Assembly: GCA_902615325.1 (NCBI GenBank)
Contig: CACMOJ010000015.1
Location: 1-40,345 of the forward strand
Length of the DNA stretch: 40,345 bases
Reading direction: 5' to 3'
Source of the DNA: an uncultured SAR116 cluster alpha proteobacterium
GTDB taxonomy: Bacteria; Pseudomonadota; Alphaproteobacteria; Puniceispirillales; Marisalimonadaceae
The notes under the pieces were generated by a model, which had not been told where the DNA came from, made no database searches, and saw only the letters and a list, made by a program, of their open reading frames with translations. Below are positions 8,125 to 15,904 of the stretch, piece by piece. The translations under genes and the position numbers were made by a program. Position 1 is the stretch's first letter, and each line of letters begins with the position of its first letter.

Positions 8125-8937
8125 TTAAACCTCTCTTTCAATAATGGACTTAGCCCTTGCCAAAACAGGAGCATCAACCATTTTACCTTCAAAATTAAAA
8201 GCGCCAGTACCTGCAGTTTCAGATGCTTTTAAAACTCCTTTTGCCCAAATCAATTCTTCGTCAGTTGGATTATATGCCCGATGTATAGGTTCAATTTGAT
8301 CTGGGTGAATTGCAAATTTTCCTTTAAAACCCATTGATTTAATTAGCTTAGTTTCACTAAAACATCCTTCTGCATCACGAAAATCTAACCAAACACCATC
8401 CAAAGCAATAGTATTGTAGAGAGCTGAAGCGTTAACTATCTTTCCTCTAGAATAAGCCAGAGAATCTATGCCCATATCTCCACCTGTCATAGCTGTAAAG
8501 TCAGCAGAACCAAAACCAATTCCTGAAAAGTTTATGCCTTCAACATTCCAAAATTCGATATTAGCAATTCCTTTAGGTGTCTCAATTTGTGGAAGAACTA
8601 ATATGTCTTTTCCTAAATCATTTAAAAATGATTTACACTCTTTAGAATCTTCAATTTTTGGTATAGCGATAGAATAAGGAAGATTTGAACAACTCTTCAA
8701 CATTTTAATATCATCATGATAATCATTAGAATCTAAACCATTTATCCTAAGTAAAAATTTTTCAGGTCGATTATCAAAATTGCTTTTTGAAAACTCGATG
8801 AAATTTTCACGCCCAAAATCTTTCTTATCTTTAGCAAGTCCATCTTCTAAATCAAAAATAACTTTATCAGCATTTGACCCTAAAGCTTTTGGAACTCTTT
8901 CAATTTTATCCAATGGTAAAAATAAAATACTTCTCAT
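8125..8937 (-). CDS. HpcH/HpaI aldolase / CitE-type acyl-CoA lyase
   Basis: A 270-residue TIM-barrel lyase of the citrate lyase beta / malyl-CoA lyase family. Visible are FDLEDG at 28-33, Arg64 in RING, Glu119 in QIETP and Asp146 in GFGSADFTA (the two Mg ligands), and the C-terminal DFRDAEG and AIHPDQI motifs. The family cleaves 3-hydroxyacyl-CoA diacids such as malyl-CoA, beta-methylmalyl-CoA or citramalyl-CoA to acetyl-CoA or propionyl-CoA plus an oxoacid. No citrate lyase alpha or gamma subunit is present, so a stand-alone acyl-CoA lyase is much more likely than citrate lyase. It is preceded by MmgE/PrpD (22 bp) and followed by MaoC (0 bp). Citramalyl-CoA is my preferred substrate, by context. 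Confidence 0.9.
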   Translation of the reverse strand: MRSILFLPLDKIERVPKALGSNADKVIFDLEDGLAKDKKDFGRENFIEFSKSNFDNRPEKFLLRINGLDSNDYHDDIKMLKSCSNLPYSIAIPKIEDSKECKSFLNDLGKDILVLPQIETPKGIANIEFWNVEGINFSGIGFGSADFTAMTGGDMGIDSLAYSRGKIVNASALYNTIALDGVWLDFRDAEGCFSETKLIKSMGFKGKFAIHPDQIEPIHRAYNPTDEELIWAKGVLKASETAGTGAFNFEGKMVDAPVLARAKSIIEREV

Positions 8938-8959
8938 AACAAACTACTTTCTAATTCAT

Positions 8960-10282
8960 TTACTTTAAAAGATTCGTAATGTCTTTAGCTTGATATTTTT
9001 CAGGACTATTTAACACATTAAAAATTTCATTAGATAATTTATCTGACAAAAGAGAAGAGGATTTAGTCAAAATCTTTTTCTGCAATAGTTCATTTTCAAT
9101 TTTATTATTCAAGTCATGACTGTTTTTATATATTTCAGAACCATCTTTTAATTCAATTAATGCTTCGGTATTAGTCATTTGATCATTTGGAATAACTTCA
9201 ACTTTATCTCGTGTTTTAACAATTTTTTCATCAAAGCAAATTTTCTCATTATAACTATCTAGCCTTCCAGTATCCACCCCATGAAGAGACATTGCGGCAG
9301 TTAACCTATATGAAAACTTTGCCTCTAATCCTGTTTTTGGACTATCAATATTACAAACCTGTAACCAAGAAGGTTGTGTTTGAATTGAAATTTTTTCAAT
9401 TGAATCTGGATTAAAATTATTTTTTGTTTTCAATTCGTCTAATGCCTCTAGAAAAGCATGCAATCCATGACAACAGGCATGAAATTTATATTTAATTTCA
9501 GGGAATAAAAAATCTGTTCCTAAACCATTAATTGCTGCCTCAGGTATTGTTTCATCCCATGCATGTGTTTTCAAAAAACCTTGATTACATTCAATCCCGT
9601 TTTCACAGCTCACAAATCCTAATTTCGATAATTTAGCAGCCTCAATTCCATTCGATGCAGCAATACCTGCATGAAATGGTTTACCCATTGTACCAAATTG
9701 TGATTTTAGACCTGATGCTCTTGTTGAAACTATACCAAGTGCATTTTCGATTTGTTGAGCATTAAGTTTCAATAATTTTGATGCAACTAAAGTTGCACCA
9801 AAAGCACCACTGGTAGCTGTTTGATGAAAACCTTTATTATAATGTGAGTAACCAAGGATATGCCCTAACCTAGTTGAAATTTCTACACCACACATATATG
9901 CCAACATTATTTCATCAATTGAAGAGCCTAACTCTTCACCAAGTGCTAAAGCAGTAGGAAAAGCGCTAGCAGTTGGATGACCAGTAAATAAAAAATGGGT
10001 GTCATCATAATCCAAGGCATGACCAATAGTTCCATTTACAAAAGCTGCTGATTTAGAAGATACCTCTTGACCATTCGAAATTAATTTTGAATGACCTTTA
10101 GTTTGTTCTTCTTCAATTAATTTAGTTACAATTTTTGATACTGGCTCTTCTCTTGCTGCATATGCAACACCACACCAGTCAATCATTGACATTTTTGAAA
10201 AAAATATCATTTCATCGTTAAAATTTTGTAAAGTAGCCTGTGATACAAAATTACTAAAAATTTTTGTCAGATCTATCATCAT
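8960..10282 (-). CDS. MmgE/PrpD family dehydratase/decarboxylase-type protein
   Basis: A complete 440-residue MmgE/PrpD protein. Family motifs are NGTIGHALDYDDTH, GFHQTATSGAFGA, the Lys in GTMGKPFHAG and KFHACCHGLHAF. These line up with residues reported at the active site of cis-aconitate decarboxylase and with 2-methylcitrate dehydratase, so the enzyme is probably active. An AAAGGAG ribosome-binding site precedes tandem ATG codons at 10282 and 10279. It is second in the operon, 8 bp after the HTD2-like hydratase. In this setting it may make or isomerise an unsaturated dicarboxylic acid for the CoA steps; the actual reaction is not readable from sequence. Confidence 0.92.
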   Translation of the reverse strand: MMIDLTKIFSNFVSQATLQNFNDEMIFFSKMSMIDWCGVAYAAREEPVSKIVTKLIEEEQTKGHSKLISNGQEVSSKSAAFVNGTIGHALDYDDTHFLFTGHPTASAFPTALALGEELGSSIDEIMLAYMCGVEISTRLGHILGYSHYNKGFHQTATSGAFGATLVASKLLKLNAQQIENALGIVSTRASGLKSQFGTMGKPFHAGIAASNGIEAAKLSKLGFVSCENGIECNQGFLKTHAWDETIPEAAINGLGTDFLFPEIKYKFHACCHGLHAFLEALDELKTKNNFNPDSIEKISIQTQPSWLQVCNIDSPKTGLEAKFSYRLTAAMSLHGVDTGRLDSYNEKICFDEKIVKTRDKVEVIPNDQMTNTEALIELKDGSEIYKNSHDLNNKIENELLQKKILTKSSSLLSDKLSNEIFNVLNSPEKYQAKDITNLLK

Positions 10283-10290
10283 TCACTCCT

Positions 10291-11142
10291 TTAAAACTTT
10301 GCTTCTGCTCTCATAGTTACACCAAATTCTTTTGTTGCACCCCAACAGCTCACTGAATCATCATCCATTTTATCTACACCAACCATATACTCACTATTTG
10401 CAAAAACAGGTGCCATGACTTTATGAGTGAATGAGTTTACTTGCTTACCCATCAACTTTTCAGCAGCTCTTAATAGATAAGTCGCCTGAAGTGGACCATG
10501 TACAATCAAGCCAGGATAATTCTCTTCATTAACTGTGTAAGGATGATCATAATGAATTCTATGCCCTACAAATCCAATTGCAGAATATCTAAATAATATA
10601 GTTGGATGCATAAAGATTTTTTCACTTAAATCTGCTCTCTCAGGTATTTCTTTCGAATAACCTGATCCACCTCCAGACTTTGAAATATCTCTATAAACAA
10701 TATTATGTTTTTCATTAATGGTTACTTCGTCATTGACTAAAAAATTGTATTCTGCTGTTACAAAACACAAAAGACCAGTTCGCCCTTCTTTAACTTGAAT
10801 GTCAGCTACAGTTGATTGTTTAACAACTTTGTCTCCCACTCTAATTGGTTTTAATACTTTGATTTCACTTCCAGCCCACATTCTTCTTGGCAATGGGACA
10901 GGAGGTAAAAATTCTCCTAATGCTGGGTGTGAATCTACGCCAAGTTCATCATTTTTAACTAAATTCCACCCTAACATCCAATGTAATCCAGAAGTGACTG
11001 GCTCCCCATCTTTAGGATTTCCTATATCCATATTAAGCGTTGCTCTATATCTTTGTTCGACTATGGGTGTCACATAATCCGTAACATTATCTATTTTCCC
11101 TATCCATTTTCTTAAATGATCAATATCAACTTTTGTAGACAT
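10291..11142 (-). CDS. HTD2/FAS1-like dehydratase, mesaconyl-C4-CoA / itaconyl-CoA hydratase type
   Basis: A 283-residue double-hotdog hydratase. The N-terminal half has the family opening (IDHLRKWIG...DYVTP), and the C-terminal hotdog has FRYSAIGF..HRIHYDHPY followed by GLIVHGPLQATYL, the active-site and hydratase-loop motifs of mesaconyl-C4-CoA hydratase (Meh) and itaconyl-CoA hydratase-like proteins. It is the first gene of the five-gene minus-strand operon that also holds PrpD, CitE-type lyase, MaoC and CaiB. With the lyase it would convert a mesaconyl/itaconyl-CoA to citramalyl-CoA and then to acetyl-CoA plus pyruvate. The 197-bp divergent region on its 5' side should hold the promoter. 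Confidence 0.85.
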   Translation of the reverse strand: MSTKVDIDHLRKWIGKIDNVTDYVTPIVEQRYRATLNMDIGNPKDGEPVTSGLHWMLGWNLVKNDELGVDSHPALGEFLPPVPLPRRMWAGSEIKVLKPIRVGDKVVKQSTVADIQVKEGRTGLLCFVTAEYNFLVNDEVTINEKHNIVYRDISKSGGGSGYSKEIPERADLSEKIFMHPTILFRYSAIGFVGHRIHYDHPYTVNEENYPGLIVHGPLQATYLLRAAEKLMGKQVNSFTHKVMAPVFANSEYMVGVDKMDDDSVSCWGATKEFGVTMRAEAKF

Positions 11143-11339
11143 AATAATTAGACCCTATAATTTTTATTAGTGAATTAGAGTGTTTCTTGTTTTTAATTAA
11201 ATCCCAGATTTTAAATTAGATAAAGTTAAAAATGTAAAAAATAATAAGTTTTTAATTTTACTATTTAAAAAAGTATTATTTAATAAAAGATTGATAAAAA
11301 AATTGAATTTTACCAAAATAATATCTTAAGGAGTTTTTT
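11143..11339. other. Divergent intergenic region between the two CoA operons
   Basis: This 197-bp, almost pure A/T gap separates the minus-strand C5 operon from the plus-strand ThDP operon. It must carry both promoters, but sigma-70-like boxes cannot be told from background at this composition. I see no convincing inverted repeat, small ORF or RNA structure apart from the ribosome-binding site at its right end. Confidence 0.6.
11328..11333 (+). promoter_or_regulatory. Shine-Dalgarno AAGGAG that fixes a TTG start
   Basis: AAGGAG lies 6 bases before TTG at 11340, with no in-frame ATG at a suitable place. The resulting N-terminus MNGAETLV matches where relatives of this ThDP enzyme begin, so TTG is the start. 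Confidence 0.8.
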
Positions 11340-12887
11340 TTGAACGGCGCAGAAACACTGGTTGGAACATTATTAAAAGGTAATGTTAATGTTTGTTTTA
11401 CTAACCCAGGAACGTCTGAAATGCACTTTGTCGCAGCATTAGATAATTACAAAAAAATGAGAAGTATTTTATGTTTGTTTGAAGGTTGTGCAACTGGTGC
11501 TGCTGATGGTTATTTTAGAATGAAAAGAACACCAGCTTCAACTTTATTACATTTAGGGCCAGGATTAGCAAATGGATTATCAAATTTACACAATGCAAAA
11601 AAAGCTAATTCTGGAATTGTTAATATTGTAGGTGAACATGCTCTTGATCATATAAAGTTAAATGCTCCTTTAACTTCTGATATAGAAGGTATAGCAAGCC
11701 CTGTTTCGAGTTGGGTTAAAACTAGCAAATCATCAAAAGAAATAGGATTGGATGCAGCAGAAGCTATAAAAGTAGCCAATAAAAAACCTGGAGAAATTGC
11801 AACTCTGATATTACCTGGTGACACTGCTTGGAATGAGGGCTCTGAAATTGAAGAAGTTATATTACAAAATAATTCTAAAAAAGTTCCAATAGATTTAATT
11901 GAAAAAGCAATAGCAGAAATACAAAAAGCAAATAACCCATTACTTCTTGTTGGAGGATCTGCATTAGAAGAAAACAATCTAATTAAAATAGCTCTAATAG
12001 CAGAAAAGCTTGGATGTGAATTAAAAACAGATTGGTTTAACGCACGACTAGACAAAGGAGCAGGAAGGATAAATTCAATAAGAATCCCCTATGTTGTTGA
12101 CAAAGCAGTTGAAGCCTTAAAAAATTTTGACACTATTATTACTATTGGTGCCAGACAACCTGTTGCTTTTTTTGCTTATCCTAATAAGCCTGGAATTTTG
12201 ACCCAAGATAAAACAAATTTTTTAGAATTAGCTGGATTATCTGATGATATCACATCTTTAATCAATGAGTTTTCAGATCTTGCAAATGTTACTTCTAATA
12301 ACCCTAAAACAATATCAGAATTTAATCCTCCCGAAACACCTCAAGGGCCTATTAACACAACTTCTCTCGGCATGGCCCTTGGATCTTTAATACCAGAGAA
12401 TGCAATTATAGTTGATGAGTCAGTAACAACTGGCAGAGAATTTTTTTATCAAACTTCAGGATCTCATCCTCACACATGGTTAAATAATTGTGGAGGATCT
12501 ATTGGATTTGGAATGCCTGTAGCAATTGGCGCGGCAATAGCTTGTCCAAATCAGAAAGTCATTTCTCTTGAAGGTGATGGTAGCGCTATGTATACCGTCC
12601 AATCTTTATGGACAATGGCAAGAGAGAATTTAGATATTGTTATTTTAATTTTTGCCAACCAAAGTTACAAAATTTTACAAGGAGAATTAAAGAATGTTGG
12701 TGTAACAAATCCTGGAAAGTCTGCGATTGAAATGTTGTCACTTAAAAATCCAGAATTAGATTGGGTTTCAATATCTAAAGGAATGGGTATAGATGCAGTT
12801 AAAGTAGATAATATGGAAGATTTGGTTAAATATTTTAAACACGGAATTGAAGAAAATGGTCCATTTTTAATTGAGGTTATAATCTAG
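11340..12887 (+). CDS. ThDP-dependent enzyme, acetolactate synthase / benzoylformate decarboxylase-like
   Basis: A 515-residue ThDP enzyme. The Pyr domain has NPGTSEMHF (22-30) and the activating Glu48 in CLFEGCATGAADGY. A middle domain with LLVGGSA follows, then the PP domain with GGSIGFGMPVAIGAA and the Mg/ThDP motif beginning EGDGSAMYTVQSLW near residue 410 and ending with an Asn in FANQSYK. The family decarboxylates 2-oxoacids and may ligate the product to an acceptor. This subgroup is often labelled acetolactate synthase large subunit, but no regulatory subunit is adjacent, so a catabolic decarboxylase (benzoylformate- or oxalyl-type) is more likely. It opens the seven-gene plus-strand operon ending with a CoA-transferase. 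The start is TTG with a strong ribosome-binding site. Confidence 0.88.
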   Translation: MNGAETLVGTLLKGNVNVCFTNPGTSEMHFVAALDNYKKMRSILCLFEGCATGAADGYFRMKRTPASTLLHLGPGLANGLSNLHNAKKANSGIVNIVGEHALDHIKLNAPLTSDIEGIASPVSSWVKTSKSSKEIGLDAAEAIKVANKKPGEIATLILPGDTAWNEGSEIEEVILQNNSKKVPIDLIEKAIAEIQKANNPLLLVGGSALEENNLIKIALIAEKLGCELKTDWFNARLDKGAGRINSIRIPYVVDKAVEALKNFDTIITIGARQPVAFFAYPNKPGILTQDKTNFLELAGLSDDITSLINEFSDLANVTSNNPKTISEFNPPETPQGPINTTSLGMALGSLIPENAIIVDESVTTGREFFYQTSGSHPHTWLNNCGGSIGFGMPVAIGAAIACPNQKVISLEGDGSAMYTVQSLWTMARENLDIVILIFANQSYKILQGELKNVGVTNPGKSAIEMLSLKNPELDWVSISKGMGIDAVKVDNMEDLVKYFKHGIEENGPFLIEVII

Positions 12888-12929
12888 CAGATAAATTATT
12901 AATATGAACAAATTCACAAATTTAAATAA

Positions 12930-13283
12930 ATGCCTGTTTTAAAATTATATAAAGATAAAAATATAGATTGTAAGATAGATCTAGTTTCAATTGAGGATTA
13001 TCTCATAAAAATGATGAATGTAGAATTAAAAGCTAAGGTTGAAAATTGTCAAATAATTTGGATAACAACAGATATATTCAAATCTGAGCACAAAATTTAT
13101 GGTGAATTACTTTTACGAAAAAATGAAAATCGTACAAACTTAATTAAAAATAATTTTTTAAACAAAATTGGTAAAAAGTTATCAAAAAGTTTTTCAACAA
13201 ATATTAGGTTAAGATCTTTTTCAATCAAAGATAAGTTTATTAATGCTGCACAGATTAAATTAGGGGAAGATGGTGACGGATAA
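12930..13283 (+). CDS. Small protein resembling 5-carboxymethyl-2-hydroxymuconate isomerase (tautomerase fold)
   Basis: A 117-residue protein starting Met-Pro. The order of segments reads as strand (PVLKLY), helix, strand (CQIIWITTD), strand (IYGELLLRK), helix (rich in Lys/Asn) and strand (IRLRSFSIK). This matches the beta-alpha-beta repeat of CHMI/MIF tautomerases, in which Pro at position 1 of the mature chain is the catalytic base. Length (115-126 in the family) also fits. The assignment is by pattern only; identity to known members appears low. It lies 42 bp after the ThDP gene and its 3' end overlaps the following crotonase gene by 14 bp, so it belongs to the operon. A tautomerase would suit an aromatic ring-cleavage pathway. 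Confidence 0.5.
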   Translation: MPVLKLYKDKNIDCKIDLVSIEDYLIKMMNVELKAKVENCQIIWITTDIFKSEHKIYGELLLRKNENRTNLIKNNFLNKIGKKLSKSFSTNIRLRSFSIKDKFINAAQIKLGEDGDG

Positions 13284-14077
13284 AAACATTGTACTTTGCG
13301 AAACAGATAATAGAGGAATTGCAAATGTTCATTTAAACAGACCTCATAAAAATAATGCTTACAATGGGGAAATGATTGAGAGATTGCTAGAAGTTTTTGA
13401 AGGACTAAGTTCTGACAAAAATCTAAAAGCTGTAGTAATAAGAGGTAATGGAAAACATTTTCAAGCTGGAGCAGATTTAGAATGGTTAAAGGAAATAGGA
13501 AAATTAACAAAAGATGAAAATTTTATAGTCTCTAAAAAAACAGCTTTGGCGATAAAAGGTCTAACAGAGTTTCCTCGACCTGTAATTTCAATAGTACATG
13601 GCGGTTGCTTTGGTGGTGGAACAGGAATTGTAGCTGCATCTGATATTGTACTAGCAGAGACAAAAATCAATTTTTTCAATATCGGAAACTCGTTGGGGTG
13701 TGATGGCAGGTATAATAATACCTCAACTAAATAAATCTATTGGAGTAAGAAATGTTAGAAGATATGCAATTTCTTCTGAGAGGTTTAACGCAGATGAAGC
13801 CAGAAGAATTGGTTTAGTTCATGAAGTTTTAGATCAACAATTTATTGATGAGAAGTTAGCATCTATTTTAGATAACATTTTACTATGTGGGCCTAAGGCA
13901 ATTTACCAAACAAAAATGAGAGCCTTAAAAGATGCAAATTTAATTTTGAATGAGAAGGAATTTAATGAATTAGTGGAAGAACATTCACTAAAAAGAATGA
14001 GCGATGAGGCTTTTGAAGGTCTAAATAGTTTTTCTGAAAAAAAGATCTCCTTCTTGGTACCCAAAAATAAAGGATAA
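13270..14077 (+). pseudogene. Enoyl-CoA hydratase/isomerase (crotonase), interrupted by a one-base frameshift
   Basis: The first frame (13270-13734) contains the crotonase opening LNRPHKNNAYNG, GKHFQAGADL and HGGCFGGGTGIVAASD, then goes out of frame after ETKINF. The second frame (from about 13677; free ATG at 13700) continues with SISETRWGVMAGIIIPQL and the C-terminal NADEARRIGLVHEVL. Removing one T from the six-base run at 13671-13676 joins them exactly, giving a normal 268-residue protein. Family members hydrate or isomerise enoyl-CoA; this one resembles methylglutaconyl-CoA hydratase-type proteins. The position of the first catalytic Glu of rat crotonase is Gly119, while the second Glu is kept in SETRWG. 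Start is ATG 13270 or GTG 13273. Real decay or a homopolymer error are both possible. Confidence 0.85.
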
Positions 14078-14082
14078 TTGAT

Positions 14083-15432
14083 ATGTCTTCATTAGTTATA
14101 AATTCAAAAATCTGGGGTGAAATGTTTGGTACTAGAGAAATGTCAGACATTTTTTCAGATAAAAAAACTATACAATATTACCTTGATGTTGAAGCTGCAC
14201 TGGCCCGAGTTCAATCAAGATTAGGGATAATTCCTAAAACTTGTGGTTTAGAAATTTCAAAAGTTTCAAAAACAGATTGGATTGACTGGGACTTATTAGA
14301 AAAAAGAACATCCATTGTAGGCTATCCAATTTTACCATTAGTTGAACAATTAAGCTTAAAAGTGAAAAAGAACCTTGGACAATACTGTCATTGGGGAGCA
14401 ACAACACAAGATATAATGGATACAGCTGATGTTTTACAAATTAAAGACGCTTTATCAATATTATTATCTGATTTAGTTGGAATTAAAAAAGCCTTAAAAA
14501 AACTTGTAAAAAAGTATATCAGGACACCAATGTCTGGAAGAACTCATTTGCAGCATGCCTTACCTACTTCTTTTGGTTATAAATGTAGTACATGGTTATC
14601 TGGTATTGAAAGGCATATTGATAGAATTAAACAGATTAAAGAAAGATTATTTTACGTTTCTTTTTTTGGAGCTGCAGGAACTCTTGCCTCTTTGGGAAAA
14701 AAAGATGGGCTGAGGACAAAAAACGGACTTGCTAAAGAATTAAAATTAAAATCACCAAACGTGAGCTGGCATTCTATTAGAGATAATTTTTGTGAATTAT
14801 CATCTTGGATTTCTCTAGTAAGCGCATCATTGGGTAAAATTGCTTATGATGTCATGCTAATGATGCAAACTGAAATACAAGAAGTTAATGAGCCTTTTAT
14901 TCACGGCAGGGGTTCATCTTCAACTATGCCGCAAAAGAGAAATCCTATTTCATCTGAAGTGATTTTAGCTTGTTCTAAACTTTTAAGAGAACATCACTCT
15001 GCTATGCTTGATAGCATGGTGTTAGATCATGAGAGAGCGACTGGTCAATGGCATTTGGAGTGGTATACATTACCTAAAATGTTTATGATTGCTTCTTCTT
15101 CATTTCGATGCTCAAGAGAATTACTAGAAGGAATTCAAGTTGATAATAAGAAAATGATAAATAATTTAAATCAAACTAACGGACTAATTTTAGCCGAATC
15201 TGTAATGATGACAATTGCTCCAAAACTTGGAAGACAAATAGCTCATGATCTCGTATATGATTGCTGTAGAAAATCAATAACTGACAACATGAGTTTACTT
15301 GAAGCACTAATGATGGATAAAAATATATCTAAAAATTTCAGAAGAGAAGAAATAGAATTTTGTTTAAATCCTAAAAATTATTTAGGTGCCGCACCAACAA
15401 TGGCAGAAGAACTTTTAAAAAATATCAAATGA
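14083..15432 (+). CDS. Fumarase/aspartase superfamily lyase, 3-carboxymuconate cycloisomerase (PcaB)-like
   Basis: A 449-residue all-helical lyase. The superfamily signature GRGSSSTMPQKRNP occurs around residues 275-288 and carries the mobile-loop Ser; CHWGATTQD near 105-112 and GRTHLQHALPTSFG near 148-161 are the other two conserved regions. The N-terminus (MFGTREMSDIFSDKKTIQYYLDVE) reads most like 3-carboxy-cis,cis-muconate cycloisomerase, though adenylosuccinate-lyase-type annotation is also common. Because protocatechuate 3,4-dioxygenase is encoded 20 kb away in this window, a role on 3-carboxymuconate is attractive. Against it, the operon partners are CoA enzymes, not pcaC/D. The stop overlaps the start of the thioesterase gene (ATGA). 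Confidence 0.85.
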   Translation: MSSLVINSKIWGEMFGTREMSDIFSDKKTIQYYLDVEAALARVQSRLGIIPKTCGLEISKVSKTDWIDWDLLEKRTSIVGYPILPLVEQLSLKVKKNLGQYCHWGATTQDIMDTADVLQIKDALSILLSDLVGIKKALKKLVKKYIRTPMSGRTHLQHALPTSFGYKCSTWLSGIERHIDRIKQIKERLFYVSFFGAAGTLASLGKKDGLRTKNGLAKELKLKSPNVSWHSIRDNFCELSSWISLVSASLGKIAYDVMLMMQTEIQEVNEPFIHGRGSSSTMPQKRNPISSEVILACSKLLREHHSAMLDSMVLDHERATGQWHLEWYTLPKMFMIASSSFRCSRELLEGIQVDNKKMINNLNQTNGLILAESVMMTIAPKLGRQIAHDLVYDCCRKSITDNMSLLEALMMDKNISKNFRREEIEFCLNPKNYLGAAPTMAEELLKNIK

Positions 15433-15854
15433 AAAACTCTTTAAATAAAAATGATTTTTACAACTTTTTAAGTGAGGCTTTTCCTCAAGTTTCAAACCTT
15501 TTTGAGATTAGAGATTTATCTCCAGGAAATGTATCCTTAGAAATGAGTATCAAACATGAACATTTAAGACCAGGTAATACTATATCTGGACCTACAATGT
15601 TTCTCTTAGCAGATGTAAGTTTTTATTTGTCAATTTTATCTAAAATAGGACCTGAGAGCTTAGCAGTTACAACTAATTGTTCTATTGATTTTTTGAGAAA
15701 ACCATCTGAAAAAAATTTATATAGTGAAAATAGAATTTTAAAAATTGGCAAATCTTTATGTGTGGGAGATGTTTTGATATATTCCGTTGATCTGAAAGAA
15801 CCTGTAGCTCATGCGTCGTTAACCTATTCTATTCCTCCCAAAAAATCTTTTTAA
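15429..15854 (+). CDS. PaaI-family hotdog thioesterase
   Basis: A 141-residue single-hotdog protein with the PaaI-type pattern: LRPGNTISGPTMFLLADVSFYLSIL at about 48-72, with an acidic residue in the central helix (Asp), and TTNCSIDFLRKP as the following strand. Such enzymes release CoA from acyl- or aryl-CoA in the cytoplasm, often rescuing CoA from dead-end products. Translation is coupled to the upstream lyase by an ATGA overlap. The substrate is unknown. Confidence 0.85.
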   Translation: MKNSLNKNDFYNFLSEAFPQVSNLFEIRDLSPGNVSLEMSIKHEHLRPGNTISGPTMFLLADVSFYLSILSKIGPESLAVTTNCSIDFLRKPSEKNLYSENRILKIGKSLCVGDVLIYSVDLKEPVAHASLTYSIPPKKSF

Positions 15855-15904
15855 AAAACAAAAATTCTGTTACGTTTTTATTAAATTAAATATTGGAGAT
15901 TTAG

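Noticed and set aside
8125-8937. Citrate lyase beta subunit (citE) proper
   Set aside because: No citD or citF is present, and the neighbours are a CoA-transferase and hydratases acting on acyl-CoA.
11143-11339. Sigma-70 promoters (for example TTGATA at 11291 with AT-rich -10 candidates)
   Set aside because: At this A/T content such boxes occur by chance everywhere, and spacing to the best -10 was poor.
11340-12887. Biosynthetic acetolactate synthase (ilvB)
   Set aside because: No ilvN/ilvH regulatory subunit or ilvC nearby, the chain is short at 515 residues, and the operon is catabolic in look.
13097-13510. Long open frames opposite or inside real genes (for example 13097-13510 minus, 11648-12055 minus, 20006-20332 plus)
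   Set aside because: They lie entirely within well-supported genes on the other strand, have low-complexity translations and no family features.
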